Assembly: GCA_002355495.1 (NCBI GenBank) | Contig: AP017424.1 | Location: 5,025,501 to 5,089,500, forward strand | DNA: 64,000 bases | Reading direction: 5' to 3' | Source: Streptomyces laurentii | Lineage (GTDB): Bacteria > Actinomycetota > Actinomycetes > Streptomycetales > Streptomycetaceae | In this document: positions 35,735 through 45,051 of the stretch, in pieces | Layout of the letters: every line of letters starts with the position of its first letter | Position numbering within the stretch: position 1 is the first letter of the stretch | Translations under genes and position numbers: made by a program | Notes under the pieces: model-generated | Seen by the model: the letters and a program-made list of their open reading frames with translations, nothing else | Told to the model about the DNA's origin: nothing | Database searches by the model: none

Positions 35735-36265
35735 GTGGCAGGTAAGCGAGGCAGGCAGACGGTACGCGGGATGTTCCAGTCCCTCGGGGTGATCGCGATC
35801 GCCGCGGGTGTGATGTATCTCTTCATTCCGCACGATGAGGCAGCGACCCCGGTGAAGGCGAAGGACTACCGGGTGGAGCTGCTGACGGCCCAGCGCGCGG
35901 CGCCGTATCCGGTGCTCGCGCCCCAGGGGCTCGGCAAGGACTGGAAGGCGACGGTCGTCTCGTACAAGCGCGAGGACGGCAACGCCTGGCGGCTCGGCTT
36001 CCTGGACCCGGACACGCAGTACGTGGCCGTGAACCAGTCCACGAAGGACCCGCGGAAGTACGTCCCCGAGGTCACGCTGAAGGCCACGAACACCGGCAAG
36101 ACGCAGCGGGTCGGCGGCCAGGAGTGGCAGCGCTGGGAGGGCCCGAAGTACGACGCGCTCGTGCGCACCGAGAACGGCGCGACGACGGTCGTGGCCGGCA
36201 CGGCGTCGTTCGAGCGGCTGGCCGAGATGGCGGGCTCGCTGGAGGCCCAGGAGACGAGGGCGTAA
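35735..36265 (+). CDS. DUF4245 membrane-anchored protein
   Basis: 176 residues. A short basic N-terminus (AGKRGRQTVRGM) leads to one transmembrane helix (about residues 13-31) and an extracytoplasmic DUF4245 domain with conserved YPVLAPQGLGKDWKAT and WRLGFLDPDTQYVAVNQS. The function of DUF4245 is unknown. It is conserved beside glpX in actinobacteria, divergent from it. GTG start at 35735. The stop codon lies inside a two-unit 17-bp repeat. Confidence 0.85.
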   Translation: MAGKRGRQTVRGMFQSLGVIAIAAGVMYLFIPHDEAATPVKAKDYRVELLTAQRAAPYPVLAPQGLGKDWKATVVSYKREDGNAWRLGFLDPDTQYVAVNQSTKDPRKYVPEVTLKATNTGKTQRVGGQEWQRWEGPKYDALVRTENGATTVVAGTASFERLAEMAGSLEAQETRA

Positions 36266-36292
36266 TCCCCGCGAAGGCGTAGTACCCGCGAT
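36259..36292 (+). repeat. 17-bp direct repeat containing the DUF4245 stop codon
   Basis: GGCGTAATCCCCGCGAA followed directly by GGCGTAGTACCCGCGAT. The first copy holds the TAA stop, the second a TAG. Confidence 0.75.
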
Positions 36293-36309
36293 GCGGCGCG
36301 GCCCCGTGC

Positions 36310-36393
36310 GTACGAGGAAGCGCCTCTGCTCGCACGAGGCGACGCCTCTGTTCGTGCGAGGAAGTCCCCATTTGTACGAGGAAGCCCCCGGCG
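36310..36393. repeat. Four degenerate 20-22 bp tandem units
   Basis: Units start at 36310, 36332, 36354 and 36374 with GTACGAGG, GCACGAGG, GTGCGAGG, GTACGAGG and share GAAG/GCCTCTG parts. The last runs into the terminator stem. Confidence 0.65.
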
Positions 36394-36418
36394 CGTCCAG
36401 CGCACCGGGGGCTTCCTC
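36378..36418. terminator. Bidirectional hairpin terminator
   Basis: Perfect 14-bp stem GAGGAAGCCCCCGG / CCGGGGGCTTCCTC with a 13-base loop, between DUF4245 and the nitroreductase gene. Confidence 0.85.
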
Positions 36419-36431
36419 ACGTACGGGCGGC

Positions 36432-37022
36432 TCAGACGGTGGTGATGACCTCGTCGAGCTCCAGGCGCGGGGAGCGCGGGAACCAGGCGTCCTCGCCCGG
36501 CTTGCCGATGTTGACGACCATCAGCGGGGTGTGGTCCTCGTCCAGGAACTCCTTCTGGACACCGGCGAAGTCGAGGCCGGTCATCGGGCCGGCGGCCAGG
36601 CCGGCGGCGCGCACGCCGATGATGAAGTACGCGGCCTGGAGGGCGGCGTTCAGCTGCGCGGAGCCCTCACGGACCGGGCGCTCGGCGAAGAACATGTCCT
36701 TGGCCTGCGGGAAGTGCGGGAGCAGGGCCGGCAGCTCCTCGTGGAACTCGTTGTCCGCGGAGAGGATCGCGACCAGCGGGGCGGTGCGGGTCTTGGCCTG
36801 GTTGCCCTCGGCCATGTGCCGCACCAGGCGCTCGCGGGCCTCGTCGGAGCGGACCAGGGTGATGCGCAGCGGCGACTGGTTGAACGCGGTCGGGCCGAAC
36901 TTGACCAGGTCGTAGATGGCCTGGACCTGCTCGTCGGTCACCGGCTCGTCGGTGAAGGTGTTGGCGGTCCGGGCCTCGCGGAAGAGGAGGTCCTGGGCGG
37001 CGGCGTCAAGGACGAGGGACAT
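36432..37022 (-). CDS. Nitroreductase family protein (RutE-like malonic semialdehyde reductase)
   Basis: 196 residues, the length of the RutE/HadB subgroup of FMN nitroreductases. Conserved pieces are EARTANTFTDEPV, KFGPTAFNQSPLR for FMN phosphate contact, and the C-terminal GKPGEDAWFPRSPRL. RutE reduces 3-oxopropanoate from pyrimidine breakdown with NAD(P)H; other members reduce nitro compounds or quinones, so the substrate is a family-level guess. ATG 37022. A 20-bp dyad at 37091-37110 in its promoter points to control by a MarR-type regulator encoded elsewhere. Confidence 0.87.
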   Translation of the reverse strand: MSLVLDAAAQDLLFREARTANTFTDEPVTDEQVQAIYDLVKFGPTAFNQSPLRITLVRSDEARERLVRHMAEGNQAKTRTAPLVAILSADNEFHEELPALLPHFPQAKDMFFAERPVREGSAQLNAALQAAYFIIGVRAAGLAAGPMTGLDFAGVQKEFLDEDHTPLMVVNIGKPGEDAWFPRSPRLELDEVITTV

Positions 37023-37090
37023 GCTGCGTACTCCAAGCAGAGGGGGCCGCCCGGCGGGGATCCGGGCGTTGGGTCGACGGTACGCCCAAG

Positions 37091-37110
37091 GTAGGTGAAG
37101 TTTCAACTAC
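37091..37110. promoter_or_regulatory. 20-bp dyad, MarR-like operator candidate
   Basis: GTAG-n-TGAA-nn-TTCA-n-CTAC: 16 of 20 bases symmetric. It lies 69-88 bp before the nitroreductase start, in an A/T-rich island unlike the surrounding DNA. Confidence 0.55.
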
Positions 37111-37174
37111 CCCTCCCCAAGTGAAGCGGATAGTGATCCGGTTCACATCGCCGCAGGCTCGCTCGCCCTCTCGC

Positions 37175-37420
37175 TCACTCGGTGCCGTTCCCGTCGCCTT
37201 CCTCCGCCCGCTCGGCGGCCAGCGACGCGTCCAGCCGCGCCCGGGCCCCTTCGAGCCGGCGCCGGCACACCTTCGCCAGCTCCTCGCCGCGCTCCCAGAG
37301 CGCCAGCGACTCCTCCAGCGTCGTCCCGCCCGCCTCCAGGCGGCGGACGACCTCGATGAGCTCGTCGCGGGCCTGCTCGTAGCCGAGCGTGTTCTCTTCG
37401 GTGTCCGCTTCTGCTGCCAT
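37175..37420 (-). CDS. xseB: Exodeoxyribonuclease VII small subunit
   Basis: 81 residues. It matches XseB: GYEQARDELIEVVRRLEAGG then LEESLALWERGEELAKVCRRRL, a helical hairpin. Several copies bind each XseA and form the complex that degrades single-stranded DNA in both directions to oligonucleotides in the cytoplasm. It lies 102 bp downstream of xseA on the same strand; the gap is filled with small tandem repeats rather than a terminator, so co-transcription is likely. The C-terminal tail is acidic. Confidence 0.92.
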   Translation of the reverse strand: MAAEADTEENTLGYEQARDELIEVVRRLEAGGTTLEESLALWERGEELAKVCRRRLEGARARLDASLAAERAEEGDGNGTE

Positions 37421-37433
37421 CGATCCGTTCCTT

Positions 37434-37530
37434 CTGCTGTCTGCTGTCTGCTGTCCTGTGCCGGGCTTCTGCCGTGCCCGGGTTGTCTGTCTGTGGCGTT
37501 ACGGCGTTACGGCGTGACGGCGCTACGGCG
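37434..37530. repeat. Two small tandem arrays between xseA and xseB
   Basis: CTGCTGT three times at 37434-37454, and an 8-bp unit GGCGTTAC (with GGCGTGAC and GGCGCTAC variants) 4.5 times at 37495-37530. The second overlaps the xseA stop; on the minus strand its units give TAG, then TAA twice. Confidence 0.75.
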
Positions 37531-38752
37531 CGGGTCGGGCGGGGTCGTCCGCCCGGCGTACCCGGAACTCGCCCGCCGCCACCCGCGCCCGCAGCTCCTC
37601 GCCGTCCGCGACCTCCGCCGGGTCCCGTACCACCGCGCCGTCCGCCCGCTGGAGCACCGCGTACCCCCGCTCCAGCGTCGCCGCCGGCGACAGCGCCCGG
37701 ACCCGCGCCCGGGTGTGGGACAGCTCCGAGTCGGCCCGGTCGAGCAGATGCCCGAGGGTCCGCCGGCTGCGGGCGAGCAGTGCGTCGACCTCGTCCGCGC
37801 GCACCTCGACCATCCGCTGCGGATGCTCCATCACCGGCCGGGCCAGCGCGTGCGCCAGGCCCCGCTCCTCGCGCTCCACCAGACCCCGTACGGTCCGCAG
37901 CGCCCGGTCCCGCAGCAGCCGCACCCGCTCCAGCTCCTCGCCCACGTCCGGCACCACCTTCTTGGCGGCGTCCGTCGGCGTCGACGCCCGCAGGTCCGCG
38001 ACCAGGTCGAGCAGCGGGGAGTCCGGCTCGTGGCCGATCGCGGAGACCACCGGCGTACGGCAGTCGGCGACCGTCCGCACCAGCTGCTCGTCCGAGAACG
38101 GCAGCAGGTCCTCGACGCTGCCGCCGCCCCGGGCCACGATGATCACGTCCACGTCGCCGTGCGCGTCCAGCTCCTTCACGGCCTGGACCACCTGCGGTAC
38201 GGCGCGGACGCCCTGCACCGCCACGTTGCGCACCTCGAAGCGGACGGCGGGCCAGCGGCGCCGCGCGTTCTCCAGGACGTCGCGCTCGGCCGCCGACGCC
38301 CGCCCGCAGACCAGGCCGATCAGGCGCGGCAGGAACGGCAGCGGCTTCTTGCGGTTCTGGGCGAACAGGCCCTCGGCGGCGAGCGCGCGCTTGAGCTGTT
38401 CGAGCCGGGCCAGCAGCTCGCCGACGCCGACCGGGCGGATCTCCGCCGCGCGCAGCGACAGCTGTCCCCGGGGCGCGTACCACTCCGGCTTGGCGTGCAC
38501 GACGACCCGCGCGCCCTCCGAGACGACGTCGGCGACGGCGTCGAAGACCTGGCGGTAGCAGGTGACGTTGATGGAGATGTCGTGCGAGGGGTCGCGCAGC
38601 GTCAGGAACACCACCCCGGCGCCCGGGCGCCGCGACAACTGCGTGATCTGCCCCTCGACCCAGACCGCCCCGAGCCGGTCGATCCACCCGCCGATGAGCC
38701 GGGAGACCTCCCCGACGGGCAGCGGCGTGTCGGCGGACGTGTTCAGAGCCAT
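37523..38752 (-). CDS. xseA: Exodeoxyribonuclease VII large subunit
   Basis: 409 residues. An N-terminal OB-fold (VWVEGQITQLSRRPGAGVVF, then INVTCYRQVFD) binds single-stranded DNA. The catalytic domain includes GLVCGRASAAERDVLEN, DVIIVARGGGSVEDLLPF and IGHEPDSPLLDLVADLRAST, the conserved Exo VII active-site region. A coiled-coil segment (about 285-350) holds XseB, and the end has RGYAVLQRADG. Note GxVCGRASAAERD where many homologues read G-x-ITGRASAAERD. The complex takes part in mismatch and crosslink repair. ATG 38752. Confidence 0.94.
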   Translation of the reverse strand: MALNTSADTPLPVGEVSRLIGGWIDRLGAVWVEGQITQLSRRPGAGVVFLTLRDPSHDISINVTCYRQVFDAVADVVSEGARVVVHAKPEWYAPRGQLSLRAAEIRPVGVGELLARLEQLKRALAAEGLFAQNRKKPLPFLPRLIGLVCGRASAAERDVLENARRRWPAVRFEVRNVAVQGVRAVPQVVQAVKELDAHGDVDVIIVARGGGSVEDLLPFSDEQLVRTVADCRTPVVSAIGHEPDSPLLDLVADLRASTPTDAAKKVVPDVGEELERVRLLRDRALRTVRGLVEREERGLAHALARPVMEHPQRMVEVRADEVDALLARSRRTLGHLLDRADSELSHTRARVRALSPAATLERGYAVLQRADGAVVRDPAEVADGEELRARVAAGEFRVRRADDPARPAP

Positions 38753-38937
38753 GCGCCGAGCGTAACGGCCGTCTCGGACAGCGGGGCGGGGTCGGCGGGA
38801 TCGCCCTCCACGGGTAGGGGCGGCTCGGCCTTCGCGAGCCGGGGGCGGGGAGCCCGGAGCCCGGAGCCTCGGCGTCCGGGAGCCTGCGTCCCGGCGTACG
38901 GGGTCCGCGAGCCGGGGTCCGGTGGGCCTCCGGACCC

Positions 38938-40311
38938 TCACACCTCCCGCCGCGCCCCCTGCACCGCCAGGATCACCAGCCCCACGCCCAGCCACACCAC
39001 GCCCACCACCTGCGCCGACGGCGACGCCTCCACGATCACCGCGATCAGGATCGCCGCGCCCACCACCGGCGCCACCACGTGCGGCAGCCAGCGCGGCGGC
39101 CCCTCCATCCGGCGCACCGCGAACCACCCCACCACGCTCGCGTGCAGCAGGACGAAGGCGGTGAGCGCCCCGACGTTGACCACCGACACCAGCTCGTCGA
39201 GCCCGTTGTCCCGGCGCGCCGCCCACACCGCGGCGACCAGCGTGATCGTCGCCGCCACCAGCAGCGCGACCCGTGGCACGCCCCCGTCCGTACGGGCCAG
39301 CGCCCGCGGCAGCCGCCGGCCGCGGCCCATCGCGAACAGCAGCCGCGCGCCCGCCGCCTGTCCGGCGAGCGCCGCGAAGGCCGCGCCGATCGCCTTGGAC
39401 ACCGCGACCAGATCGTGCAGCCAGCCGCCCACCGACACGTCGACCGCGTCGTAGAACGCCGCGCCCTGGAGCGCCGGGTTCGCGGCCAGTTCCGCCGAGG
39501 TCACCGGTTCGAGCAGCGCCACCAGCCAGGTCTGCGCCACGAACAGCACACCGGCCAGCGCCAGGCAGAACAGCACCGCCCGCGCCACCTTCGCCGAGCC
39601 GCCGGTCACCTCCTCGGCGAAGGTCGCGATCGCGTCGAAGCCGAGGTACGACAGGACCGCCACCGACACCGCGCCCAGGACCGCGACCGCCGAGAACCCG
39701 TGGTCCCCGACGAGCGGCGACCACCACTCGCGGCGCGCCCCGTCCCGGGCGAGCACGACGATCGCGGACACCATGAAGACCAGCAGCACCACGATCTCCA
39801 TCGCGAGGACCGCGAAGCCGACCCGGGCCGCCGCCCGTACGCCCCACAGATTGAGCAGCGTGGTGACGACGACCGCGATCCCGGTCCAGAGCCACCGGTC
39901 CACCTGCGGCACCAGCGCCTCCATCGCGATGCCCGCGAAGAGATACGCGACGGCCGGGATGAGCAGATAGTCGAGCATCGCCATCCAGCCCGCGACGAAA
40001 CCGGTGCCCTCGCCCAGCGCCCTCCGCGCATACGCGAAGACCGACCCGGCCTGCGGCACGACCCGCACCATCTGCGCGTAACTGAACGCCGTGAACGCCA
40101 TCGCGACCGTCGCCACCAGGTAGACCAGCGCCACCGCGCCGCGCGACTTCGCGTCCAGCGTGCCGAAGACGCCGACCGGGGCCATGGGCGCGATGAAGAG
40201 GAGCCCGTAGACGACCAGATCGCGGAATCCGAGCGCGCGCCGCAGCTGCTCGTGCTCGGCCGCCGGGGTGTTCGGAGCGTCCGGGGTGTCCGGGGCCAGG
40301 GGGTCCGCCAT
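38938..40311 (-). CDS. APC-family amino acid permease
   Basis: 457 residues with 12 predicted membrane helices. The N-terminal LGFRDLVVYGLLFIAPMAPVG is the unwound first helix of the APC family, followed by the second-helix SYAQMVRVVPQAGSVFAYAR segment, and SYLGFDAIATFAEEVTG marks helix 6-7. Such proteins import amino acids, polyamines or related amines by proton symport. The substrate is not evident. ATG 40311; a GTG 18 bp upstream is possible. It faces ispH head-to-head with 75 bp between starts. Confidence 0.88.
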   Translation of the reverse strand: MADPLAPDTPDAPNTPAAEHEQLRRALGFRDLVVYGLLFIAPMAPVGVFGTLDAKSRGAVALVYLVATVAMAFTAFSYAQMVRVVPQAGSVFAYARRALGEGTGFVAGWMAMLDYLLIPAVAYLFAGIAMEALVPQVDRWLWTGIAVVVTTLLNLWGVRAAARVGFAVLAMEIVVLLVFMVSAIVVLARDGARREWWSPLVGDHGFSAVAVLGAVSVAVLSYLGFDAIATFAEEVTGGSAKVARAVLFCLALAGVLFVAQTWLVALLEPVTSAELAANPALQGAAFYDAVDVSVGGWLHDLVAVSKAIGAAFAALAGQAAGARLLFAMGRGRRLPRALARTDGGVPRVALLVAATITLVAAVWAARRDNGLDELVSVVNVGALTAFVLLHASVVGWFAVRRMEGPPRWLPHVVAPVVGAAILIAVIVEASPSAQVVGVVWLGVGLVILAVQGARREV

Positions 40312-40386
40312 GGGGTCAGTCTCGGCCACGCCGCCGGGCAATCGGCTGACCAAAACGCCGACCGGCGCGGCCTTACGATGGGACGC

Positions 40387-41394
40387 ATGACTGCTACGCC
40401 CGCGTCGACGCCCGCGTCCGCCAGCCCGAAGCGTGTCCTGCTCGCCGCCCCCCGCGGCTACTGCGCGGGTGTGGACCGTGCCGTGATCGCCGTGGAGAAG
40501 GCCCTGGAGCAGTACGGCGCCCCGATCTACGTCCGGCACGAGATCGTCCACAACAAGTACGTCGTACAGACCCTGGAGCGGAAGGGCGCGATCTTCGTCG
40601 ACCAGGCGACCGAGGTCCCGCCGGGCAACATCGTGATGTTCTCCGCGCACGGTGTCGCCCCGACCGTCCACGAGGAGGCCCGCCTCGGCCGCCTCGCCAC
40701 CATCGACGCCACCTGCCCGCTGGTCACCAAGGTCCACAAGGAGGCCGTGCGGTTCGCGAAGGACGACTTCGACATCCTCCTCATCGGCCACGAGGGCCAC
40801 GAGGAAGTCGTCGGCACCTCCGGCGAGGCCCCCGACCACATCCAGCTCGTCGACGGCCCCGCGGATGTCGCGAAGGTCGAGGTCCGCGACCCGTCCCGGG
40901 TCGTCTGGCTCTCCCAGACCACGCTCTCCGTCGACGAGACCATGGAGACGGTCGACGCGCTCAAGGAGCGCTTCCCCGGGCTGATCTCCCCGCCGTCCGA
41001 CGACATCTGCTACGCGACGCAGAACCGTCAGACCGCCATCAAGGAGCTGGCCGGCGACTCCGATCTGGTGATCGTCGTCGGCTCGAAGAACTCCTCGAAC
41101 TCGCAGCGCATGGTCGACGTCGCCCTGCAGGCCGGCGCCCCCGCCGCCTATCTTGTCGACTTCGCGAGCGAGATCGACGAGAGCTGGCTGGAGGGCGTCA
41201 CCACGGTCGGCCTGTCCTCGGGCGCGTCGGTGCCGGACGTGCTGGTCCAGGAGGTCCTGGAGTGGCTGTCGCGGCGCGACTACCTGGACGTGGAGCTGGT
41301 CAAGACGGCCGACGAGTCGCTGACCTTCTCGCTGCCGAAGGAGCTGCGCGACAAGGACCTGCGGGCCGTCGCGGAGACGCTCGGCAAGGAGTGA
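40387..41394 (+). CDS. ispH: 4-hydroxy-3-methylbut-2-enyl diphosphate reductase IspH
   Basis: 335 residues. The three iron-sulfur ligating cysteines are in RGYCAGV, DATCPLV and DDICYAT, and the catalytic Glu lies in HEGHEEVVGTSGE. This is the last step of the MEP pathway, reducing HMBPP to isopentenyl and dimethylallyl diphosphate, the building blocks used by the cis-prenyl transferase near 3.7 kb. Start taken as ATG 40387; another ATG 9 bp upstream is in frame. The frame is open far upstream only as antisense to the permease. Confidence 0.95.
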   Translation: MTATPASTPASASPKRVLLAAPRGYCAGVDRAVIAVEKALEQYGAPIYVRHEIVHNKYVVQTLERKGAIFVDQATEVPPGNIVMFSAHGVAPTVHEEARLGRLATIDATCPLVTKVHKEAVRFAKDDFDILLIGHEGHEEVVGTSGEAPDHIQLVDGPADVAKVEVRDPSRVVWLSQTTLSVDETMETVDALKERFPGLISPPSDDICYATQNRQTAIKELAGDSDLVIVVGSKNSSNSQRMVDVALQAGAPAAYLVDFASEIDESWLEGVTTVGLSSGASVPDVLVQEVLEWLSRRDYLDVELVKTADESLTFSLPKELRDKDLRAVAETLGKE

Positions 41395-41484
41395 CGGACC
41401 GGGGCGCGGGCGCCGGTGCCGGCGCCTCGCCCGCCCGGGAGTTTCGGGGCGTGACGGAGCGCTCCTGCCCGTAACGTGGAGTCC

Positions 41485-42228
41485 ATGAACGTCTTCGGAG
41501 TGGACATCGGCGGCTCGGGTATCAAGGGCGCCCCCGTGGACCTGACCCGCGGCGACCTGGCCCAGGCCCGCCACAAGGTACTCACCCCGCAGCCCGCGAC
41601 GCCCGACGACGTCGCGGGCCGCGTCGTCGAGGTGGTCAGCCACTTCGGCTGGTCCGGGCCGATCGGCGTCACCTTCCCCGGCGTCGTGACCGGTTCCACG
41701 ATCCGTACCGCCGCCAACGTCGACAAGCGCTGGATCGGCGTCGACGCCGGCAAGCTCCTAGGCGACCGGCTCGGCGGCCTGCCCGTCACCGTCCTCAACG
41801 ACGCCGACGCCGCCGGCATCGCCGAGATGTCCTTCGGCGCCGGCCGGGGCCGCGAGGGCACCGTCATCCTGCTCACCCTCGGCACCGGCATCGGCTCCGC
41901 CCTCTTCCGCGGCGGCGTCCTCGTCCCCAACACCGAGCTGGGGCACCTGGAGCTCAAGGGCCACGACGCCGAGAAGCGCGCCTCGTCGAAGGCGCGCGAG
42001 GACGAGGACCTGAGCTGGGAACACTGGGCGACCCGGCGGCTCCAGAAGTACCTGGAGCACGTGGAGATGCTGTTCTCGCCGGAGTTGTTCATCATCGGCG
42101 GCGGTGTCAGCCGGAAGGCCGACAAGTTCCTGCCGCTGATCGAGGGCATCACGGCGGAGATCGTGCCGGCGCAGCTCCAGAACAACGCGGGGATCGTCGG
42201 CGCGGCGATGGCGGCGCGGGTCGGCTAG
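41485..42228 (+). CDS. ppgK: Polyphosphate glucokinase (ROK family)
   Basis: 247 residues. The phosphate-binding loop FGVDIGGSGIKGAPVDL, catalytic Asp in VLNDADAAGIAEM, LTLGTGIGSALF and the ELGHLELKG block are typical of PpgK, which phosphorylates glucose with polyphosphate (or ATP). The zinc-binding CxCGxxGC loop of other ROK kinases is missing, as expected for PpgK. ATG 41485 has GGAG seven bases before; a GTG at 41476 is in frame. Lies 90 bp after ispH on the same strand, an arrangement kept in streptomycetes. Confidence 0.92.
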   Translation: MNVFGVDIGGSGIKGAPVDLTRGDLAQARHKVLTPQPATPDDVAGRVVEVVSHFGWSGPIGVTFPGVVTGSTIRTAANVDKRWIGVDAGKLLGDRLGGLPVTVLNDADAAGIAEMSFGAGRGREGTVILLTLGTGIGSALFRGGVLVPNTELGHLELKGHDAEKRASSKAREDEDLSWEHWATRRLQKYLEHVEMLFSPELFIIGGGVSRKADKFLPLIEGITAEIVPAQLQNNAGIVGAAMAARVG

Positions 42229-42238
42229 TCGCCTTTTC

Positions 42239-42270
42239 GGCGAGGGCGAGGGCGAGGGCGAGGGCGGGGG
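42239..42270. repeat. GCGAGG hexamer repeat between ppgK and DUF6542
   Basis: Five units of a CGAGGG/CGGGGG hexamer fill the whole 42-bp gap between the two convergent stop codons. Confidence 0.75.
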
Positions 42271-42945
42271 CTAGCTCCGCTCAGGGGCGGGGCGGCGCAC
42301 CGGCCGTACGGGAGGCTGCCCGCCCGGGCCGGCGGGGCCGCGCTGGCGGCGGTTCATGGCCCGTACCTTCCGTACGCTCGCGACGAGACCGGCGACGAGG
42401 GTACCGCCGTACAGCCACCCGGCGTGCACGGCCAGCGCCGTCACCAGCGCCATGGCCTGGCCGCCGATCCCGCCCGTACCGCCCGAGACGGGCACGACGC
42501 CGACGGCGAACGCGATCGGCACCCCGATGGGGGCGGTGACCAGGTCGGCGGTCCGTACCCAGGCCGCGGTCAGGGCGCTGACCGGCAGGAACAGCAGGCC
42601 GTAGACGGCGGGGGAGCCGCCGAACAGCAGCCAGTCGAGGAACCCGATCACCAGCATCACGGCCGAGGCGAAGAGCCCGGCGCCGAGCCCGGTGAGCCGG
42701 GGGTTGGGCAGCCGGCGCAGCGCCGCGACCACCGGCGGCGCGGGCCGCTGGACCCGGGGGCGGCCGGGGCGCGGTTTCGCGGCGACCCGGTAGACCGCCG
42801 CGCCCTCGACGAGCGCGCCGGGCGGGGCCGGGGGGCTCTGCGGCCGGCCCGCGGCGGGCGGCGGGCCTGCGGTTCGCGTGTTCTGTGCTGCTGCTCCACC
42901 CCACCAACGTAGGTCGGAACGGGCCGGGAACCAGGTTCGGGACAC
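42271..42945 (-). CDS. DUF6542 membrane protein
   Basis: About 224 residues. A Pro/Arg-rich cytoplasmic N-terminus (to about 85) leads to four membrane helices within LPNPRLTGLGAGLFASAVML, FLDWLLFGG, VYGLLFLPVSALTAAWVR and a last pair ending in AGWLYGGTLVAGLVASVRK. The block RLPNPRLTGLG is diagnostic of DUF6542, found in streptomycetes next to ychF and ppgK. Function unknown. The start is uncertain: GTG 42945 is the last reasonable in-frame start that does not overlap ychF, but its RBS spacing is poor. Confidence 0.75.
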   Translation of the reverse strand: MSRTWFPARSDLRWWGGAAAQNTRTAGPPPAAGRPQSPPAPPGALVEGAAVYRVAAKPRPGRPRVQRPAPPVVAALRRLPNPRLTGLGAGLFASAVMLVIGFLDWLLFGGSPAVYGLLFLPVSALTAAWVRTADLVTAPIGVPIAFAVGVVPVSGGTGGIGGQAMALVTALAVHAGWLYGGTLVAGLVASVRKVRAMNRRQRGPAGPGGQPPVRPVRRPAPERS

Positions 42946-43048
42946 GCCCTTTGGGTGACCTTGGCGCGAAGAGCACCGTCCGGGCCCGGTTCCGTGCCCC
43001 CGTAAACTGGGGACATTCGCATCCACTGCTTCTAGGGAAGTCGCCACC

Positions 43049-44137
<1,089 letters not shown>

Positions 44138-44183
44138 CCAACCTGTTGCTGCACGCTAGGTGATCCGTCAAGTGTGCAGGTCG

Positions 44184-44217
44184 GAAGGGGTCGACTCCTC
44201 CCGGAGCCGGCCCCTTC
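44184..44217. terminator. Hairpin between ychF and the toxin gene
   Basis: GAAGGGG-T-CG-A-CTCC (44184-44198) pairs with GGAG-C-CG-G-CCCCTTC (44203-44217) with one mismatch and one wobble. Its sequence resembles the hairpin split by the IS element at 45018/46361. Confidence 0.7.
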
Positions 44218-44223
44218 GTCGTT

Positions 44224-44247
44224 ACCGTGCTGGATGGGTGCTGGATA
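44224..44247. repeat. Direct repeat, left copy
   Basis: The 24-bp ACCGTGCTGGATGGGTGC-TGGATA occurs here and identically at 44884-44907, so it flanks the toxin-antitoxin pair. Confidence 0.9.
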
Positions 44248-44270
44248 TTCTGACGTCGGATCAGCTGAGT

Positions 44271-44534
44271 TCACGTGTCGTAAACGGTGGAGCGATGCCC
44301 GACGTGTACCACCCAGACCACGAGCTCCCCGTTGTCGATCGTGTAGACGACTCGGTAGTCGCCGACTCGCAGTCGACGGCGTTCCGGCTGCGACACGAGC
44401 GCGGTCGTGTTGAAGCCGAGGGGGTCGCTCTCCAGCTCGGTCAGCTTGGCGAGGATGCGTAGTGCCATGTCGCGAGGGAACTTCCGGAGCTCGGCCTGCG
44501 CCTCGAGGCGGAAGACGGTTCGGTACTCACTCAC
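44271..44534 (-). CDS. RelE/ParE-family toxin (mRNA interferase)
   Basis: 87 residues. The order is helix-helix (EYRTVFRLEAQAELRKF, RDMALRILAKLTEL), then beta strands with RRRLRVGDYRVVYTIDNGE and VVWVVHVGHRSTVYD. This is the RelE fold, with the basic residues and final Tyr used for ribosome-dependent mRNA cleavage. GTG start at 44534 overlaps the antitoxin stop by 8 bp, the usual coupling. Free toxin would stop translation in the cytoplasm; antitoxin binding blocks it. A decayed copy is found at 46327-46548. Confidence 0.9.
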   Translation of the reverse strand: MSEYRTVFRLEAQAELRKFPRDMALRILAKLTELESDPLGFNTTALVSQPERRRLRVGDYRVVYTIDNGELVVWVVHVGHRSTVYDT

Positions 44535-44796
44535 CGCGCGCCAGCGTCTCCCTCATGATGTCCTCGATCGGGATGCCAGGTGCCGGATTGGCCATGCGCT
44601 CGTCGATGATCCGGTTGATCTCGCGCTCTTCCCACTCCTGGTACTTGCGCAGAACCTCGATGGAGACGACCGCGGCCACTTCCTTGCCCCGGCGTGTGAT
44701 CACTGTGGGCACGTCGTCCCGATCGGCTCGCTCAACCACCTCGGCCAGGTGTGCGCGCACATCGCGAATGGACTCTATGGGCAGTGGCTGCGTCAT
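44527..44796 (-). CDS. Phd/YefM-family antitoxin
   Basis: 89 residues. The N-terminal DNA-binding Phd fold reads PIESIRDVRAHLAEVVERA then VPTVITRRGKEVAAVVSIE; the C-terminal half is helical and acidic (EWEEREINRIIDERM), suited to wrap and neutralise the RelE-type toxin. It would also repress its own operon, and a TGTACA core operator lies 28 bp before the start. ATG 44796. The last 8 bp are shared with the toxin gene. Confidence 0.92.
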   Translation of the reverse strand: MTQPLPIESIRDVRAHLAEVVERADRDDVPTVITRRGKEVAAVVSIEVLRKYQEWEEREINRIIDERMANPAPGIPIEDIMRETLARGE

Positions 44797-44822
44797 GCGC
44801 TCAAGCGTACCGAGTGTGCCAT

Positions 44823-44830
44823 GTGTACAC
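44823..44830. promoter_or_regulatory. GTGTACAC palindrome before the antitoxin gene
   Basis: Perfect 8-bp palindrome with the TGTACA hexamer known as the core of YefM/Axe operators. It lies 27 bp upstream of the antitoxin start. Confidence 0.6.
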
Positions 44831-44883
44831 CACTGCCGAAATGGGGGCGGTCATGTGGTGCTGGATGTGCTGGATAAGTGCGC

Positions 44884-44907
44884 ACCGTGCTGGATGGGTG
44901 CTGGATA
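44884..44907. repeat. Direct repeat, right copy
   Basis: Identical to 44224-44247. A shortened version (GCTGGATGGGGGCTCCG) also appears at about 46620 beyond the decayed toxin-antitoxin copy. Confidence 0.9.
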
Positions 44908-44954
44908 GCCGCGTTCGGAGCCGCGTTTTCGCAGGTCACAGCTCTGCGCTGAAC

Positions 44955-44976
44955 GTTCCGCTTCAACGTCTGATCC
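44955..44976 (+). repeat. Copy of the ychF 3' end
   Basis: GTTCCGCTTCAACGT-C-TGA matches the last codons of ychF (GTTCCGCTTCAACGT-G-TGA, 44120-44137) with one mismatch. Confidence 0.7.
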
Positions 44977-45017
44977 CTCGGGGATCGCGCCACGTCGCCG
45001 ACGTGGCACACCGGTGA

Positions 45018-45036
45018 CGCCGAAGGGGCCGGGCTC
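45018..45036. terminator. Left arm of a terminator hairpin split by the IS element
   Basis: The GCCGAAGGGGCCGGGCTC arm (45019-45036) is exactly complementary to 46343-46360 on the far side of the IS, with one more pair outside. Without the 1.3-kb insertion the two would form a 19-20 bp stem. Confidence 0.75.
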
Positions 45037-45051
45037 TCGGGCGGTTTCTAG

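Noticed and set aside
36310..36393. CRISPR-like array
   Set aside because: Only four degenerate units of 20-22 bp with no distinct spacers and no cas genes; it is a tandem repeat next to a terminator.
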